64,000 nt of DNA from positions 4,146-68,145 of the forward strand of contig CAKUCX010000013.1 of NCBI GenBank assembly GCA_934643865.1, in the 5' to 3' direction. Shown one piece after another: positions 7,787 through 17,400 of the stretch (position 1 is its first letter; each line of letters begins with the position of its first letter). Source of the stretch: an uncultured Kiritimatiellota bacterium. GTDB lineage: Bacteria; Verrucomicrobiota; Kiritimatiellia; RFP12; UBA1067. The position numbers were made by a program, and so were the translations under genes. A model generated the notes under the pieces. The model saw only the letters and a list, made by a program, of their open reading frames with translations. It did not search any database and was not told the origin of the DNA.

Positions 7787-9727
7787 ATGAGAACACGTAC
7801 ATGGGCGGCCGTCTTCGCCGCAGCGGCGGCGTTCCAGCTGGGCGCGGCGCCGGCGCCGGACGCGATGGCGACGCCCCGCCTGCGGGACGTGCGCCTCCGG
7901 GGCCGTCCGGCCGAGAAGATGGACGACCTCTTCCGCGCGCGCGTCACCTCGAAGTTCGCGCAGGAGAACGTCTTCGCCGAGGCGCGGCGCGCGTTCGTGG
8001 AGCGCGACGACGACGTGCGCGGCCACGGCGGCGTCTGGCGCGGCGAGTTCTGGGGCAAGCTCATGCTGGGCGCCGCGCGCGTCGCGGACTACCTGGACGA
8101 CCCGGCGGTGAAGCGCTTCGTCGCCGAGGAGTGCCGGCGCATGATCGCGCTGGAGGACCCCGACGGCTACCTCGGCTCGTACAAGGACAAGGAGCTCGTC
8201 TGGATCAAGGACCCGGAGGCGACGAAGAAGATCTACGGCTGGATGCCCGTCTGGAACATCTGGAACCGCAAGTACTGCATGTGGGGCATGCTCATGGCCT
8301 ACAAGGCGACGGGCGACCGGGCGATCCTCGCCTCGGTCGAGCGGCAGATGAACCAGCTCATCGACATGCTCCGCCGCCTCGGCCTGCGGCTGCGCGAGAC
8401 GGGGTCGCTGAACGGCCTCCCCTCGATGTCGATCCTCAAGCCGCTCGTCATGCTCTGGGAGGAAACCGGGAACCGGAAGTACCTCGACTACGCCTCGGAG
8501 ATGCTCGCCGACTGGGACCGCGCGGACGGGCTGCTTCCGAACTTCTTCCGCAACGCGCCCAAGGACGGCCCGCTCCACGCCTGGTACCCGAAGCCCGAAG
8601 ACTGGGCGAAGACGTACGAGTTCCTGAGCTGCGTGGACGGGCTCGTCGAATACTACCGCGCGACGGGCGAGGCGCGCTGCCTCGAAACGGCGCGCCGCGT
8701 CCGCGACAACCTCGCGAAGACCGACGCCAACCCGTTCGGCGCCGTCGGCTTCGGCGACAAGCTCATCGGCGCGCCGCAGTACTGCAACGCCCTGAACGAG
8801 GTCTGCGACGTCATCCACTGGATCCGCCTGAACGTCGACCTCTTCCTCGTGACCGGCGACAAGAAGTACCTCGACGCGGTGGAGGCGGCCTACTTCAACG
8901 GCTACCTCGCCGGCATCTGGCGCGGCGGCGCCTTCGGCCCGTTCTTCCTGCGCGGCCACGGTCGCCACTCGGAGCAGCGCGGCCAGTGCGGCTACGCCTA
9001 CAACCACTGCTGCGTGAACAACCTGCCGCGCACGTTCATGGACGTCGCGCAGGCGACGGTCACGCGCGACCGCGCGGGCGTCTTCCACGTGAACCTCTAC
9101 CAGGACGCGGCCGTCACGCTCGACGGCGTGACGTTCGCCATCGAGGGCAACTACCCGGTCGGGAGCGTCGTCACCGTCAGGGTGTCGGACCCGGCGGCGA
9201 AGGTCGCGTTCCGCCGCCCGGGCTGGTGCCCGGCGATGGACGTGCGGAAGGTGGCGGCGGCCGGCGCGGACGCGGCGTCGGCGCCGCAGGTCTACACGCT
9301 CGCCTTCGACATGAACGCGCGCGTCGTCGACCGCCTGGAGACGGTGCCGGAGCTGAACAGGCCCGACCGCAAGATCTGGGCCTTCAGACGCTATCCCGAC
9401 CACGGGAGCCTGAACCGCGACCTCACGGACGGCTACCGCACGACGCCGGCCGCCACGGTGATGTGGGGGCCGCTCGTCCTCGCGAAGTCGCGCCTCGTCG
9501 GCTGCACGAGGGCCGAGATCAACGAGGCGTTCACCGTGAACGGCAAGGGCTACCGCGCGAAGCTGACGCCGCGCGCGCCGGCCGGCCCCGTGTGGGGGAG
9601 CTGGGACCTCGAACTGACGAAGCCGGGCGCGCCGACGGTCAAGGCGACGGTCTGCGACTTCGCGAGCGGCACGGACATGCCGTGGAACGAGTACGGGGAC
9701 GGCGACCTCTTCTCGATCTGGTTCTGA
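7787..9727 (+). CDS. GH127-family (DUF1680) beta-L-arabinofuranosidase
   Basis: This 646-residue exported enzyme is predicted to release beta-L-arabinofuranose from plant glycans. It has an N-terminal signal peptide (to about residue 21), then an alpha/alpha-barrel catalytic domain and C-terminal beta domains. GH127 enzymes use a zinc-bound cysteine nucleophile held by a Glu-x-Cys pair and a Cys-Cys pair. Here these are NEVC (Glu338, Cys340) and HCC (Cys408, Cys409), so the site looks intact. 'YNHCCVNNLPR' is the family signature. The start follows AAGGAGG (7774-7780). A second GH127 lies at 37616. Substrate specificity within the family is not readable from sequence. Confidence 0.88.
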   Translation: MRTRTWAAVFAAAAAFQLGAAPAPDAMATPRLRDVRLRGRPAEKMDDLFRARVTSKFAQENVFAEARRAFVERDDDVRGHGGVWRGEFWGKLMLGAARVADYLDDPAVKRFVAEECRRMIALEDPDGYLGSYKDKELVWIKDPEATKKIYGWMPVWNIWNRKYCMWGMLMAYKATGDRAILASVERQMNQLIDMLRRLGLRLRETGSLNGLPSMSILKPLVMLWEETGNRKYLDYASEMLADWDRADGLLPNFFRNAPKDGPLHAWYPKPEDWAKTYEFLSCVDGLVEYYRATGEARCLETARRVRDNLAKTDANPFGAVGFGDKLIGAPQYCNALNEVCDVIHWIRLNVDLFLVTGDKKYLDAVEAAYFNGYLAGIWRGGAFGPFFLRGHGRHSEQRGQCGYAYNHCCVNNLPRTFMDVAQATVTRDRAGVFHVNLYQDAAVTLDGVTFAIEGNYPVGSVVTVRVSDPAAKVAFRRPGWCPAMDVRKVAAAGADAASAPQVYTLAFDMNARVVDRLETVPELNRPDRKIWAFRRYPDHGSLNRDLTDGYRTTPAATVMWGPLVLAKSRLVGCTRAEINEAFTVNGKGYRAKLTPRAPAGPVWGSWDLELTKPGAPTVKATVCDFASGTDMPWNEYGDGDLFSIWF

Positions 9728-9766
9728 CGGGGGCGCGCGCGGAAGTAAAAAAACTGAAATTCCCCC

Positions 9767-9795
9767 TTGCGCGCCGGCGAAGAGCGTGGTACAAT
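9767..9795 (+). promoter_or_regulatory. Promoter of the tRNA-Arg/tRNA-fMet/infA/uup unit
   Basis: TTGCGC (9767-9772), a 17-bp spacer and TACAAT (9790-9795) preceded by TGG. The tRNA begins 23 nt after the -10. It is the only visible promoter before the two tRNAs and infA. Confidence 0.75.
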
Positions 9796-9818
9796 ATGCG
9801 CCGTTTTCCACCACGTGT

Positions 9819-9895
9819 GGGGCCGTAGCTCAACTGGATAGAGCATCAGACTACGAATCTGAGGGTTGTGGGTCCGACTCCCGCCGGCCCCGCCA
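9819..9895 (+). tRNA. tRNA-Arg (anticodon ACG)
   Basis: Full cloverleaf: acceptor GGGGCCG pairs with CGGCCCC, discriminator G, and an encoded CCA (9893-9895). The anticodon stem TCAGA/TCTGA encloses loop CTACGAA with anticodon ACG at 9853-9855, which reads CGN codons after A34-to-inosine editing. Confidence 0.95.
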
Positions 9896-9919
9896 CATGT
9901 GAGGGGGAAAACGCCAGAT

Positions 9920-9996
<77 letters not shown>

Positions 9997-10062
9997 ATCT
10001 GGCAAAGCCCGTTCGTTCGCGGGTCGGTGAATCGAACGGCGACGAGACGGCATCATCTATCT

Positions 10063-10290
10063 ATGGCAAAAGAAGACGACAGCGCGATTGAAGTTGTGGG
10101 CACCGTCATCAAGGTGCTCCCCGCGACCATGTACAAGGTCCAGCTGGAGAACGGGCATGAAGTGCTCGCCCACATTTCCGGGAAGATGCGCAAGTTCTTC
10201 ATCAAGATTGCCATCGGCGACAAGGTCACGGTCGAGATTTCGCCCTACGACCTCACCAAGGGGCGCATCACCTACCGCCACAAGACCTGA
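10063..10290 (+). CDS. infA: Translation initiation factor IF-1
   Basis: This 75-residue protein is nearly the family consensus. It is a single OB-fold with [19 protein letters not shown], then '[18 protein letters not shown]'. IF-1 binds the ribosomal A site and helps IF-2 and IF-3 place initiator tRNA. It is encoded immediately after the initiator tRNA gene, probably on the same transcript, so two partners in initiation are linked. ATG 10063 is the only start giving the standard MAKEDD N-terminus; no strong Shine-Dalgarno is seen. Five bases separate its stop from the GTG start of uup. Confidence 0.97.
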   Translation: MAKEDDSAIEVVGTVIKVLPATMYKVQLENGHEVLAHISGKMRKFFIKIAIGDKVTVEISPYDLTKGRITYRHKT

Positions 10291-10295
10291 GCCCC

Positions 10296-12035
10296 GTGGC
10301 GCGCCATCTCCTATCCCTGCATGATGTCACCCTCGCCTTCGGGGGTGATTCTGTTTTGGAGGGGGTCTCCCTCAATCTCGAAAGCGGGATGCGCGCGTGC
10401 GTGACGGGCCGCAACGGCGAGGGAAAGTCCACGCTCCTGAAGGTGATCGCGGGGCGGCTGGAGCCGGATCGCGGCGAGATCGTCCGCGCGCCGGGGCTCA
10501 AGACGGCGTTCCTCGAACAGGAAGTGCCGCGCGATCGGCCCGGAACGGTGCGCGACATCGCCCGTTCGGAAAAGCTGATCTCCCAGATGGGGCTTGCGGG
10601 CGACGTGCCGTTCAACACGCTTTCGGGCGGCCTGCGGCGGCGCGTCCTCCTCGCGCAGGTGCTGGCGGACGAGCCGGACCTCGTCCTCCTCGACGAGCCG
10701 ACGAACCATCTGGACATCGCCTCCATCGAATGGCTGGAGGCGTTCATCCGCCGCCAGGGCGAGACGGCGTTCCTCTTCGTCACGCACGACCGCGCCTTCC
10801 TCAAGGCCGTCGCCACCTTCGTCTACGACCTCGACCGTGGGCAGCTCGCGGGCTGGAACTGCGACTACCGCACGTTCCTGCAGCGCAAGGCGGATCTGCA
10901 GGAGGACGAGGCGGCGCTCTGGCTCAAGAAGGCGAAGAAGCTCGCGCAGGAGGAGGCGTGGATCCGGCAGGGCGTGAAGGCCCGCCGCAGGCGCAACCAG
11001 GGGCGCGTGGAGGCGCTCCGGCAGCTGCGCCTTGAATTCGCGAACCGCCGGACCGCGCAGGCGACGTCCGCCATCCGCATCGACACGGCGGCCGCCTCGG
11101 GCGACCGGGTCGTCAAGATCGAGGACATGTCCTTCGCATATGGCGACCGTCCCGTCGTCCGGCGCTTCACGGCCGACATCCTGCGCGGCGAGCGCATCGG
11201 CGTCGTCGGCGGGAACGGCGCGGGCAAGACGACGCTCCTGAAGCTCCTCACGGGCGCACTCGCGCCGACGTCGGGCGCGGTCACGCTCGGGACGCGCGTC
11301 GAGATGGCGTTCTTCGACCAGCTCCACGCCCAGCTCGACCCCGCGCTCACCGTCAAGGAGGTCGTTGCGCAGGACCGCGACGTCGTTTCGGTGGGCGGCG
11401 TGCAGAAGCACGTCTATTCGTACCTTGCGGACTTCCTCTTCACGCCGGAGCGCGCGCGGTCGCCGGTGAAGGCGCTTTCCGGCGGCGAGAAGGCGCGCCT
11501 CCTCCTTGCGCGCCTCTTCCTGAAGCCGTCCAACCTCCTCGTGATGGACGAGCCGACGAACGACCTCGACGTGGAGACGCTGGAGCTTCTGGAGGAGCAG
11601 CTGCTGAACTACCGGGGCACGCTGCTCGTCGTCTCGCACGACCGCGCCTTCCTCGACCATGTCGTCACCTCCACCTACTGGCTTTCCGGCGACGGCGAGG
11701 TGCGCGTCTGCGCGGGCGGCTACGAGGAGGTCAGGCGGCGCGGGAAGGAGGCGGCAAGGCGGGATGCGCCGGACGCTCGGCCCTCTCGGCCTCCGCAGCC
11801 CCCGCAGGCCGTCCGCAAGCTGAACAACAGGGAGACGCGCGAGCTGGAGGCGTTGCCGGAAAGGATGGAGGCGCTGGAGGCGGAGATCGCGGAAATCGAG
11901 TCCGTCCTTGCCGACCCGTCCATCTACGCGAAGGACAACGCGCGCGCGGTGGCCCTGACGGCCCGGCTCCCCGACGCCCGCGCCGCCCTCGACGCCGCCG
12001 AGACGCGCTGGCTCGAACTTTCCGAGCGCGCCTGA
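10296..12035 (+). CDS. uup: ABC-F ATPase, Uup-like
   Basis: A 579-residue soluble protein with two ABC ATPase domains and no membrane segment, so it belongs to the ABC-F group acting on ribosomes or branched DNA rather than transport. Walker A motifs are GRNGEGKST (domain 1) and GGNGAGKTT (domain 2), with signatures LSGGLRRR and LSGGEKARL and Walker B segments ending in DEPTNHLD and DEPTNDLD. The Lys/Arg-rich inter-domain linker is present, and the last ~70 residues form the coiled-coil DNA-binding tail characteristic of Uup. The start is GTG, 5 bp after infA, without a clear ribosome site, suggesting coupling. Confidence 0.9.
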   Translation: MARHLLSLHDVTLAFGGDSVLEGVSLNLESGMRACVTGRNGEGKSTLLKVIAGRLEPDRGEIVRAPGLKTAFLEQEVPRDRPGTVRDIARSEKLISQMGLAGDVPFNTLSGGLRRRVLLAQVLADEPDLVLLDEPTNHLDIASIEWLEAFIRRQGETAFLFVTHDRAFLKAVATFVYDLDRGQLAGWNCDYRTFLQRKADLQEDEAALWLKKAKKLAQEEAWIRQGVKARRRRNQGRVEALRQLRLEFANRRTAQATSAIRIDTAAASGDRVVKIEDMSFAYGDRPVVRRFTADILRGERIGVVGGNGAGKTTLLKLLTGALAPTSGAVTLGTRVEMAFFDQLHAQLDPALTVKEVVAQDRDVVSVGGVQKHVYSYLADFLFTPERARSPVKALSGGEKARLLLARLFLKPSNLLVMDEPTNDLDVETLELLEEQLLNYRGTLLVVSHDRAFLDHVVTSTYWLSGDGEVRVCAGGYEEVRRRGKEAARRDAPDARPSRPPQPPQAVRKLNNRETRELEALPERMEALEAEIAEIESVLADPSIYAKDNARAVALTARLPDARAALDAAETRWLELSERA

Positions 12036-12055
12036 GGCGTCCGGCGGACAGGCGT

Positions 12056-13669
12056 TCAGCGCGCCGCCGGCGTCTCCTTCTGGAAGAGGTGCTTTTCCGT
12101 TCCGTAGGGGAAGTCCGTCGGGCGGTAGTTGCCCACGTGGCCCCAGGAGAGCGAATAGACCTTCGGGAAGTGGAGGAAGATCCACGGGCAGTCCTCGCGC
12201 ACGACCTCCTGCGCCTGCCGCCAGAGCGCGGTGCGCGCCGCCGCGTCCGCCGTCGCCATCGCCGCGTCGTAGAGGCGGTCGAAGGCGGGGTTGCGGTAGT
12301 TGCCGTGGTTCGCCCCCGGCGAGACGTTCTTCGAGTGGAAGAGCTGCAGGAAGTTCTCGGCGTCCGGGTAGTCGCCGATCCAGCCGAGCATGAAGAGCGT
12401 CACGTCGCCCTTGTTCACCGCGTCAAGGTAGGCGTTCCACGTCATGTAGCGCGGTTCGAGCCGCACGCCGATGCGGTTGTAGAAGCTCTGCATCAGCTCC
12501 GCCTCCTCGCGCGCCGTCTGGTTCGCGCGGCCGATCGTGAGGGAGATCTCAAGGCGGCGGCCCGTCTTCGGGTCGATTCCCCCCGCATAGCCCGCCTCGG
12601 CGAGGAGGCGCTTCGCCTTCTCCACGTCGAAGGCATAGGCGAACGGCGTCTCCAGCCGCCCCTCCACGCCCGGCGGCACGGGGCCGTCGCTCGGCTCGAC
12701 GCGGTTGTTGAGGAAGCGCTTCCACGCCGGCGCGTCGAACGCGCAGTTGAACGCCTGGCGCAGCTTCCGGTTCGGACCCAGCACGGGGTCGTTCATGTTG
12801 ATCCCCACGTACATCACCGTCATCGTGGGCGCGCCGTGCAGGTGGATGCCGCGCGATTCCAGGTCGCCCGCAAGCCTGCCGTCGGGCCCCACCACCGCGT
12901 CCCAGTTGTCGTGCGAGACCTCCCCGAGGAAGTCGACTTCGCGGGAGAGGAACATGAGCCACTGCGTCGACACGTCATCGACGACGAAGTAGTCGATCTC
13001 GTCGTAGGGCGCCGTCTTGATTTCGCGCCATCCCCGCCACGTCGGGTCGCGGCGGAAGCGCATCCGGTGGTTGCGCCACCATTCGGCGAGCCGGTACGGA
13101 CCCGACCCCACCGCGACGCCGCCGAACTTCACCCCGTAGCGCGCCACCGCCTCGTGCGGCACCACCGCCGCGTACGCCATCGCCATGAGCCACGGGAAGA
13201 CGTGGAGGGGCCGCTTGAGCGTGATGCGCACCGTGCGCGGATCGACGGCCTCGACCCGCGCCACGGCCTCCATCGTCCAGAGTCCGCTCGACGCATTCGC
13301 CTTGTCGGCGAGCCGGTTGAGCGAATAGACGACGTCCCCGGCGACGACGGGCCGCCCCGCGCCGCCCGGGAAGCACGCATCCGGCTGGAAGCGCGACCCC
13401 TCGCGGATGCGGAACGTGTACACGAGCCCGTTCGTCGATACGTCGGGCAGGTCGCAGAGGCACCCCTTCAGACGGTACGGGCGCGCGAAGTAGTCCACTT
13501 CGAGCAGCGGCTCGTAGACGAGCGACACGGCGCGCGCCTCGCAGACGCTCGCCGCGCGCAGCGGATCCATCGAGGCGACACGCTCCAGCGGCCGCCGGAA
13601 CGCCGTCTCGCCCGCGCACCATCCCGCCAGCGCGACGCACGCGCACCCCACCCATCCTCTCGTCCTCAT
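12056..13669 (-). CDS. Family 5 (peptide-type) extracellular solute-binding protein
   Basis: A 537-residue exported binding protein of the SBP_bac_5 family, which delivers oligopeptides, dipeptides, nickel or sugars to ABC importers. Typical segments are 'VYEPLLEVDY', 'YTFRIREGSRFQPD', 'VVAGDVVYSLNRL', 'GSGPYRLAEW', and near the end 'LGWIGDYPDAENFL' and 'YRNPAFDRLYDAA'. The signal peptide follows MRTRGW; the Cys near its end does not fit a clean lipobox, so it may be periplasmic rather than a lipoprotein. ATG 13669 is preferred over an upstream TTG because it follows a GGAAG site and starts the signal peptide. No permease or ATPase gene is adjacent, so the ligand is unknown. Confidence 0.88.
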   Translation of the reverse strand: MRTRGWVGCACVALAGWCAGETAFRRPLERVASMDPLRAASVCEARAVSLVYEPLLEVDYFARPYRLKGCLCDLPDVSTNGLVYTFRIREGSRFQPDACFPGGAGRPVVAGDVVYSLNRLADKANASSGLWTMEAVARVEAVDPRTVRITLKRPLHVFPWLMAMAYAAVVPHEAVARYGVKFGGVAVGSGPYRLAEWWRNHRMRFRRDPTWRGWREIKTAPYDEIDYFVVDDVSTQWLMFLSREVDFLGEVSHDNWDAVVGPDGRLAGDLESRGIHLHGAPTMTVMYVGINMNDPVLGPNRKLRQAFNCAFDAPAWKRFLNNRVEPSDGPVPPGVEGRLETPFAYAFDVEKAKRLLAEAGYAGGIDPKTGRRLEISLTIGRANQTAREEAELMQSFYNRIGVRLEPRYMTWNAYLDAVNKGDVTLFMLGWIGDYPDAENFLQLFHSKNVSPGANHGNYRNPAFDRLYDAAMATADAAARTALWRQAQEVVREDCPWIFLHFPKVYSLSWGHVGNYRPTDFPYGTEKHLFQKETPAAR

Positions 13670-13693
13670 CTTCCGTCCGCCCCCGCCTTCGCT

Positions 13694-13758
13694 CAACTTA
13701 CCACTTAACTACTTAACCACTTAACCACTTAACCACTTAACTACTTAACTACTACTTA
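13694..13758 (-). repeat. Octamer tandem repeat (AGTRGTTA) at the 3' end of pgpA
   Basis: On the minus strand about seven copies of an 8-bp unit, AGTAGTTA or AGTGGTTA, run from inside the last codons of pgpA (three AGT Ser codons and the TAA stop) towards the next gene. The block fills nearly all of the 75-bp gap before the solute-binding protein gene. The unit recurs at 28376-28597. Confidence 0.9.
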
Positions 13759-14245
13759 GCATCCACGCGAAGCCCGAGACGAGCGCGGCCGTGTAGGCGG
13801 CCGAGACGACGTCGTCGAAGAGGACGCCGTGCGCCGTGTGGACGTTGCGGTCGATGTAGCGCGCGATCGGCAGCTTGATCGCGTCCAGGACGCGGAAGAC
13901 GGCGAACGCGCCGAGCGCATAGACGGGCGCGTCCGCCTGGGCGGGCAACGCCCAGAAGAGCGGCACGCAGAGGTAGCCCACGACCTCGTCGAGGACGAAG
14001 TGCTTCGGGTCGGGGTCGTGCCAATGCGCCTGCGCCCACGGCGTGAGCCAGTAGTGGAGCCCCGCGAAGAGAAAGACGCCGCAGAGGCACCAGAAACGGA
14101 TGGCCGACTCGCCCCAGCCGAGCAGCAGGGCCAGTTCATGCCAGGCGAGCCCCACGAGGGCGCCGAAGGAGCCCGGCACGACGGGGGCCAGGCCGAGGAA
14201 GAAGCCGCTCGCCAGGAACAGCTTGAGGAGATGATCCTTTTTCAC
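13745..14245 (-). CDS. pgpA: Phosphatidylglycerophosphatase A
   Basis: A 166-residue inner-membrane phosphatase that dephosphorylates phosphatidylglycerophosphate to phosphatidylglycerol. Signature parts of the PgpA family are 'GFFLGLAPVVPGSFGALVG' near the N-terminus, then 'HWHDPDPKHFVLDEVVGYL' with the acidic active-site cluster, and 'FRVLDAIKLPIARYIDR'. Several hydrophobic helices are visible. The start is GTG 14245, placed exactly 7 nt after a TATACT box, so the mRNA is predicted to be leaderless; longer in-frame starts would cross the promoter. The last three residues (Ser-Ser-Ser) and the stop are encoded by the octamer repeat. It is divergent from ileS. Confidence 0.9.
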   Translation of the reverse strand: MKKDHLLKLFLASGFFLGLAPVVPGSFGALVGLAWHELALLLGWGESAIRFWCLCGVFLFAGLHYWLTPWAQAHWHDPDPKHFVLDEVVGYLCVPLFWALPAQADAPVYALGAFAVFRVLDAIKLPIARYIDRNVHTAHGVLFDDVVSAAYTAALVSGFAWMLSSS

Positions 14246-14252
14246 GTCGGCG

Positions 14253-14261
14253 AGTATAGCA
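14253..14261 (-). promoter_or_regulatory. Leaderless-type promoter of pgpA
   Basis: On the minus strand TGCTATACT is followed by exactly 7 nt and then the GTG start at 14245. No Shine-Dalgarno can fit between, so transcription should begin at or beside the start codon. Confidence 0.7.
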
Positions 14262-14336
14262 TAAATAGGCGGCGGATGCGCCCTGCCCGCGCGGCCGACG
14301 GGGCGCCGCGCCCGTTCCGCGCCGACGGCAACGCAA

Positions 14337-14365
14337 TTGTCCAAGCGAATTTCTTATGGTATACT
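14337..14365 (+). promoter_or_regulatory. Promoter of ileS
   Basis: TTGTCC (14337-14342), a 17-bp spacer and TATACT (14360-14365) preceded by TGG. The predicted leader is about 30 nt and carries a GGAG site. Confidence 0.75.
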
Positions 14366-14402
14366 CAACGCCGCTTTTTCAAATTGATTGGAGTTGCGCG
14401 TG

Positions 14403-17400
14403 ATGTTCAAGCCGGTGTCGAACAAGGTCCAGTTCCCTCGGATGGAGGAGGACGTGCTCAAGTATTGGGCCGAGGGCGATGTGTTCAGGAAGTCCCTCGA
14501 CCGTAATCGGGGCAAGGACCGCTATACGTTCTACGACGGGCCTCCGTTCGCGACGGGGCTGCCGCACTACGGTCACCTTCTCGCCGGCACCATCAAGGAC
14601 ATCGTGCCGCGCTACCAGACCATGCGCGGCAAGTACGTGGAGCGCCGCTTCGGCTGGGACACGCACGGCCTCCCCATCGAGGCGCTCGCGCAGGACGCGC
14701 TCGGCGTCTCGGGGACGCCCGAGATCAAGGCCCTCGGCGTGGACACGTTCAACGAGCAGTGCCGTTCGATGGTGCTGAAGTACGTCTCGGAGTGGCGCAA
14801 GACCGTCACGCGCATGGGCCGCTGGGTCGACTTCGACCACGACTACAAGACCATGAACCCCGACTTCATGGAGACGATCTGGTGGGTCTTCAAGCAGCTT
14901 TGGAACCAGGGCCGCGTCTACCGCTCGCACCGCATCATGCCGTATTCCTGGAAGCTTTCGACGCCGCTCTCGAACTTCGAGGCAGGTTCGAACTACAAGG
15001 ACGTGCAGGATCCGACCGTCACCGTGCGCGTGAAGGTCGAGTGCCCGAGCGATGCGCTCAAGGACCTGCTCGCGCAGGAGCCGACGGTCTACCTCCTCAT
15101 CTGGACGACGACGCCCTGGACGCTCCCCGAAAACCTGATGATCTGCGCGGGCGCGGACATCGACTACGTGGCGGTGCGCGACCTCACGGACGACGCGCGC
15201 CCCGTCTACGTGATGGCGGAGGCCCGTCTGCCGTACATCTTCAGGAAGGCCGAGCAGTACGAGCGCGTCGCCGCCTTCAAGGGCTCCGCGCTGAAGGGGA
15301 CGTCCTACGAGCCGATGTTCCCGTATTTTGCGGACAGAAAGGCCGAGGGCGCGTTCCGCGTCCTGAACGACGGCTACGTCTCGACCGATGACGGCACGGG
15401 CCTCGTCCACATCGCCCCCGCCTACGGCGAGGACGACTTCCGCGTCTGCCAGGAGGCGGGGATGCACGCGCTCGTCGACCCCCTCGACACGAGCTGCAAC
15501 TTCACCGACCAGGTGCCCGAGTACGCGGGCCGCTTCTGCAAGGACTGCGACAAGGACATCATCAAGCGCCTGAAGGCCGAGGGCCGGCTCGTCCACCAGG
15601 CGACGATCACCCACGCCTACCCGTTCTGCGACCGTACCGACACACCGCTCATCTACCGCGCGATCGACGCCTGGTACGTGAAGGTGGAGGACCTGCACGA
15701 CCAGCTCGTCGCGAACAACGACGGCGTCCACTGGACGCCCGCCTACGTGGGCGACAAGCGCTTCGGCAACTGGCTCAAGGACGCGCGCGACTGGAACATC
15801 TCCCGCAACCGCTTCTGGGGCAGCTGCATCCCCGTGTGGGTCAACGACGACGATCCGAACGACATGATCTGCGTCGGCTCCATCCAGGAACTCGAAGACC
15901 TGAGCGGCGTGCGCGTCACCGACCTCCACAAGCACTTCGTCGACAAGGTCGTCATCAGGAAGGACGGCAAGACCTACCACCGCACGCCCGAAGTCCTCGA
16001 CTGCTGGTTCGAGTCGGGCTCGATGCCCTACGCGCAGCAGCACTACATGGGCGGCGCGGACGGCACGCCCGACCTCGCGTCCTTCGCCGACTACTTCCCG
16101 GCCGACTTCATCGCCGAGGGCCTCGACCAGACGCGCGGGTGGTTCTACACGCTCATGCTCCTCGGTACGATGCTCTTCGGCAAGAGCCCCTACCGGAACG
16201 TCGTCGTCAACGGCCTCGTCCTCGCCGAGGACGGCAAGAAGATGTCGAAGCGCCTGAAGAACTACCCCGACCCGGCGCACATGCTCGACACGTACGGCGC
16301 GGACGCGATCCGCCTCTACATGATCTACTCGCCCGTCGTGCGCGCCGAGAACCTGAAGTTCTCCGAGAACGGCGTCAAGCAGGTCCTCCGCGACCTCCTC
16401 ATCCCGTGGTGGAACGCCTATTCCTTCTTCGTCACCTACGCGAACGTGGACGGCTTCCACGACGAGGCGGTCGCGGTGCCCGACTCGCCGAACGTCCTCG
16501 ACCGCTGGATCTGCAGCTCGATGGAGACGCTCATCGCCGACGTCACGGCCGCGATGGACGACTACGACCTCCAGCGCGCGGTGCGGCCGTTCGTCGCGTT
16601 CATCGAAGACTTGACGAACTGGTACATCCGCCGCAGCCGCCGCCGCTTCTGGAAGAGCCAGGACGACGGGGACAAGCTCCACGCCTACCGCACGCTCCGC
16701 TACGTGCTCGTGCAGCTCTCGAAGGTCGCCGCGCCGTTCACGCCGTTCATCTCCGAGACGATCTACCGCAACCTGAAGGGCAAGGACGACCCCGAGAGCG
16801 TCCACCTCTGCGACTTCCCGACGGCTCGCGCCGGCGCGCGCGACCTCGCCCTCGAACGCGAGATGGCCGCCGTGCAGACGATCGTCACGCTCGGCCGCCA
16901 GCTGCGCGTGGACAACGACCTCAAGGTGCGCCAGCCGCTCGCGAAGATCCTCGTCGCCGGCGCCGGCACGCACCTCGACGACCTCATCCTCGACGAGCTC
17001 AACATCAAGGAAATCGCCTACCTCGCCGACGAGACGGCGCTTTGCGACGTGAGCTACAAGGCGAACTTCAAGACGCTCGGGCCGAAGTGCGGACCGAAGA
17101 TGAAGGCCGTCGCCGCCGGCATCGCCGCGCTGAAGGCGTTCAGCGGCTCCGCGACCGTGGAGGGCTTCGCGCTGACGGAAGAGGATGTGCTTGTCACGCG
17201 CAGGCCGAAGGCCGGCATGGTCGTCGCCTCCGAAGGCGCCATCGTGGTGGGGCTCGAAACGGCGCTCTCCCCCGCGCTCGTCGCCGAGGGCCTGGCGCGC
17301 GAGTTCGTGAGCCACGTGCAGGCGATGCGCAAGGAGGCGGACTTCGAGGTCACGCAGCGCATCGCCGTCACCGCCGAGGTCGGCGACGAGCTGCGGGCCG

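Noticed and set aside
12056..13669. Complete peptide ABC importer
   Set aside because: Only the binding protein is encoded; no permease or transport ATPase is adjacent (uup is an ABC-F protein without membrane segments).
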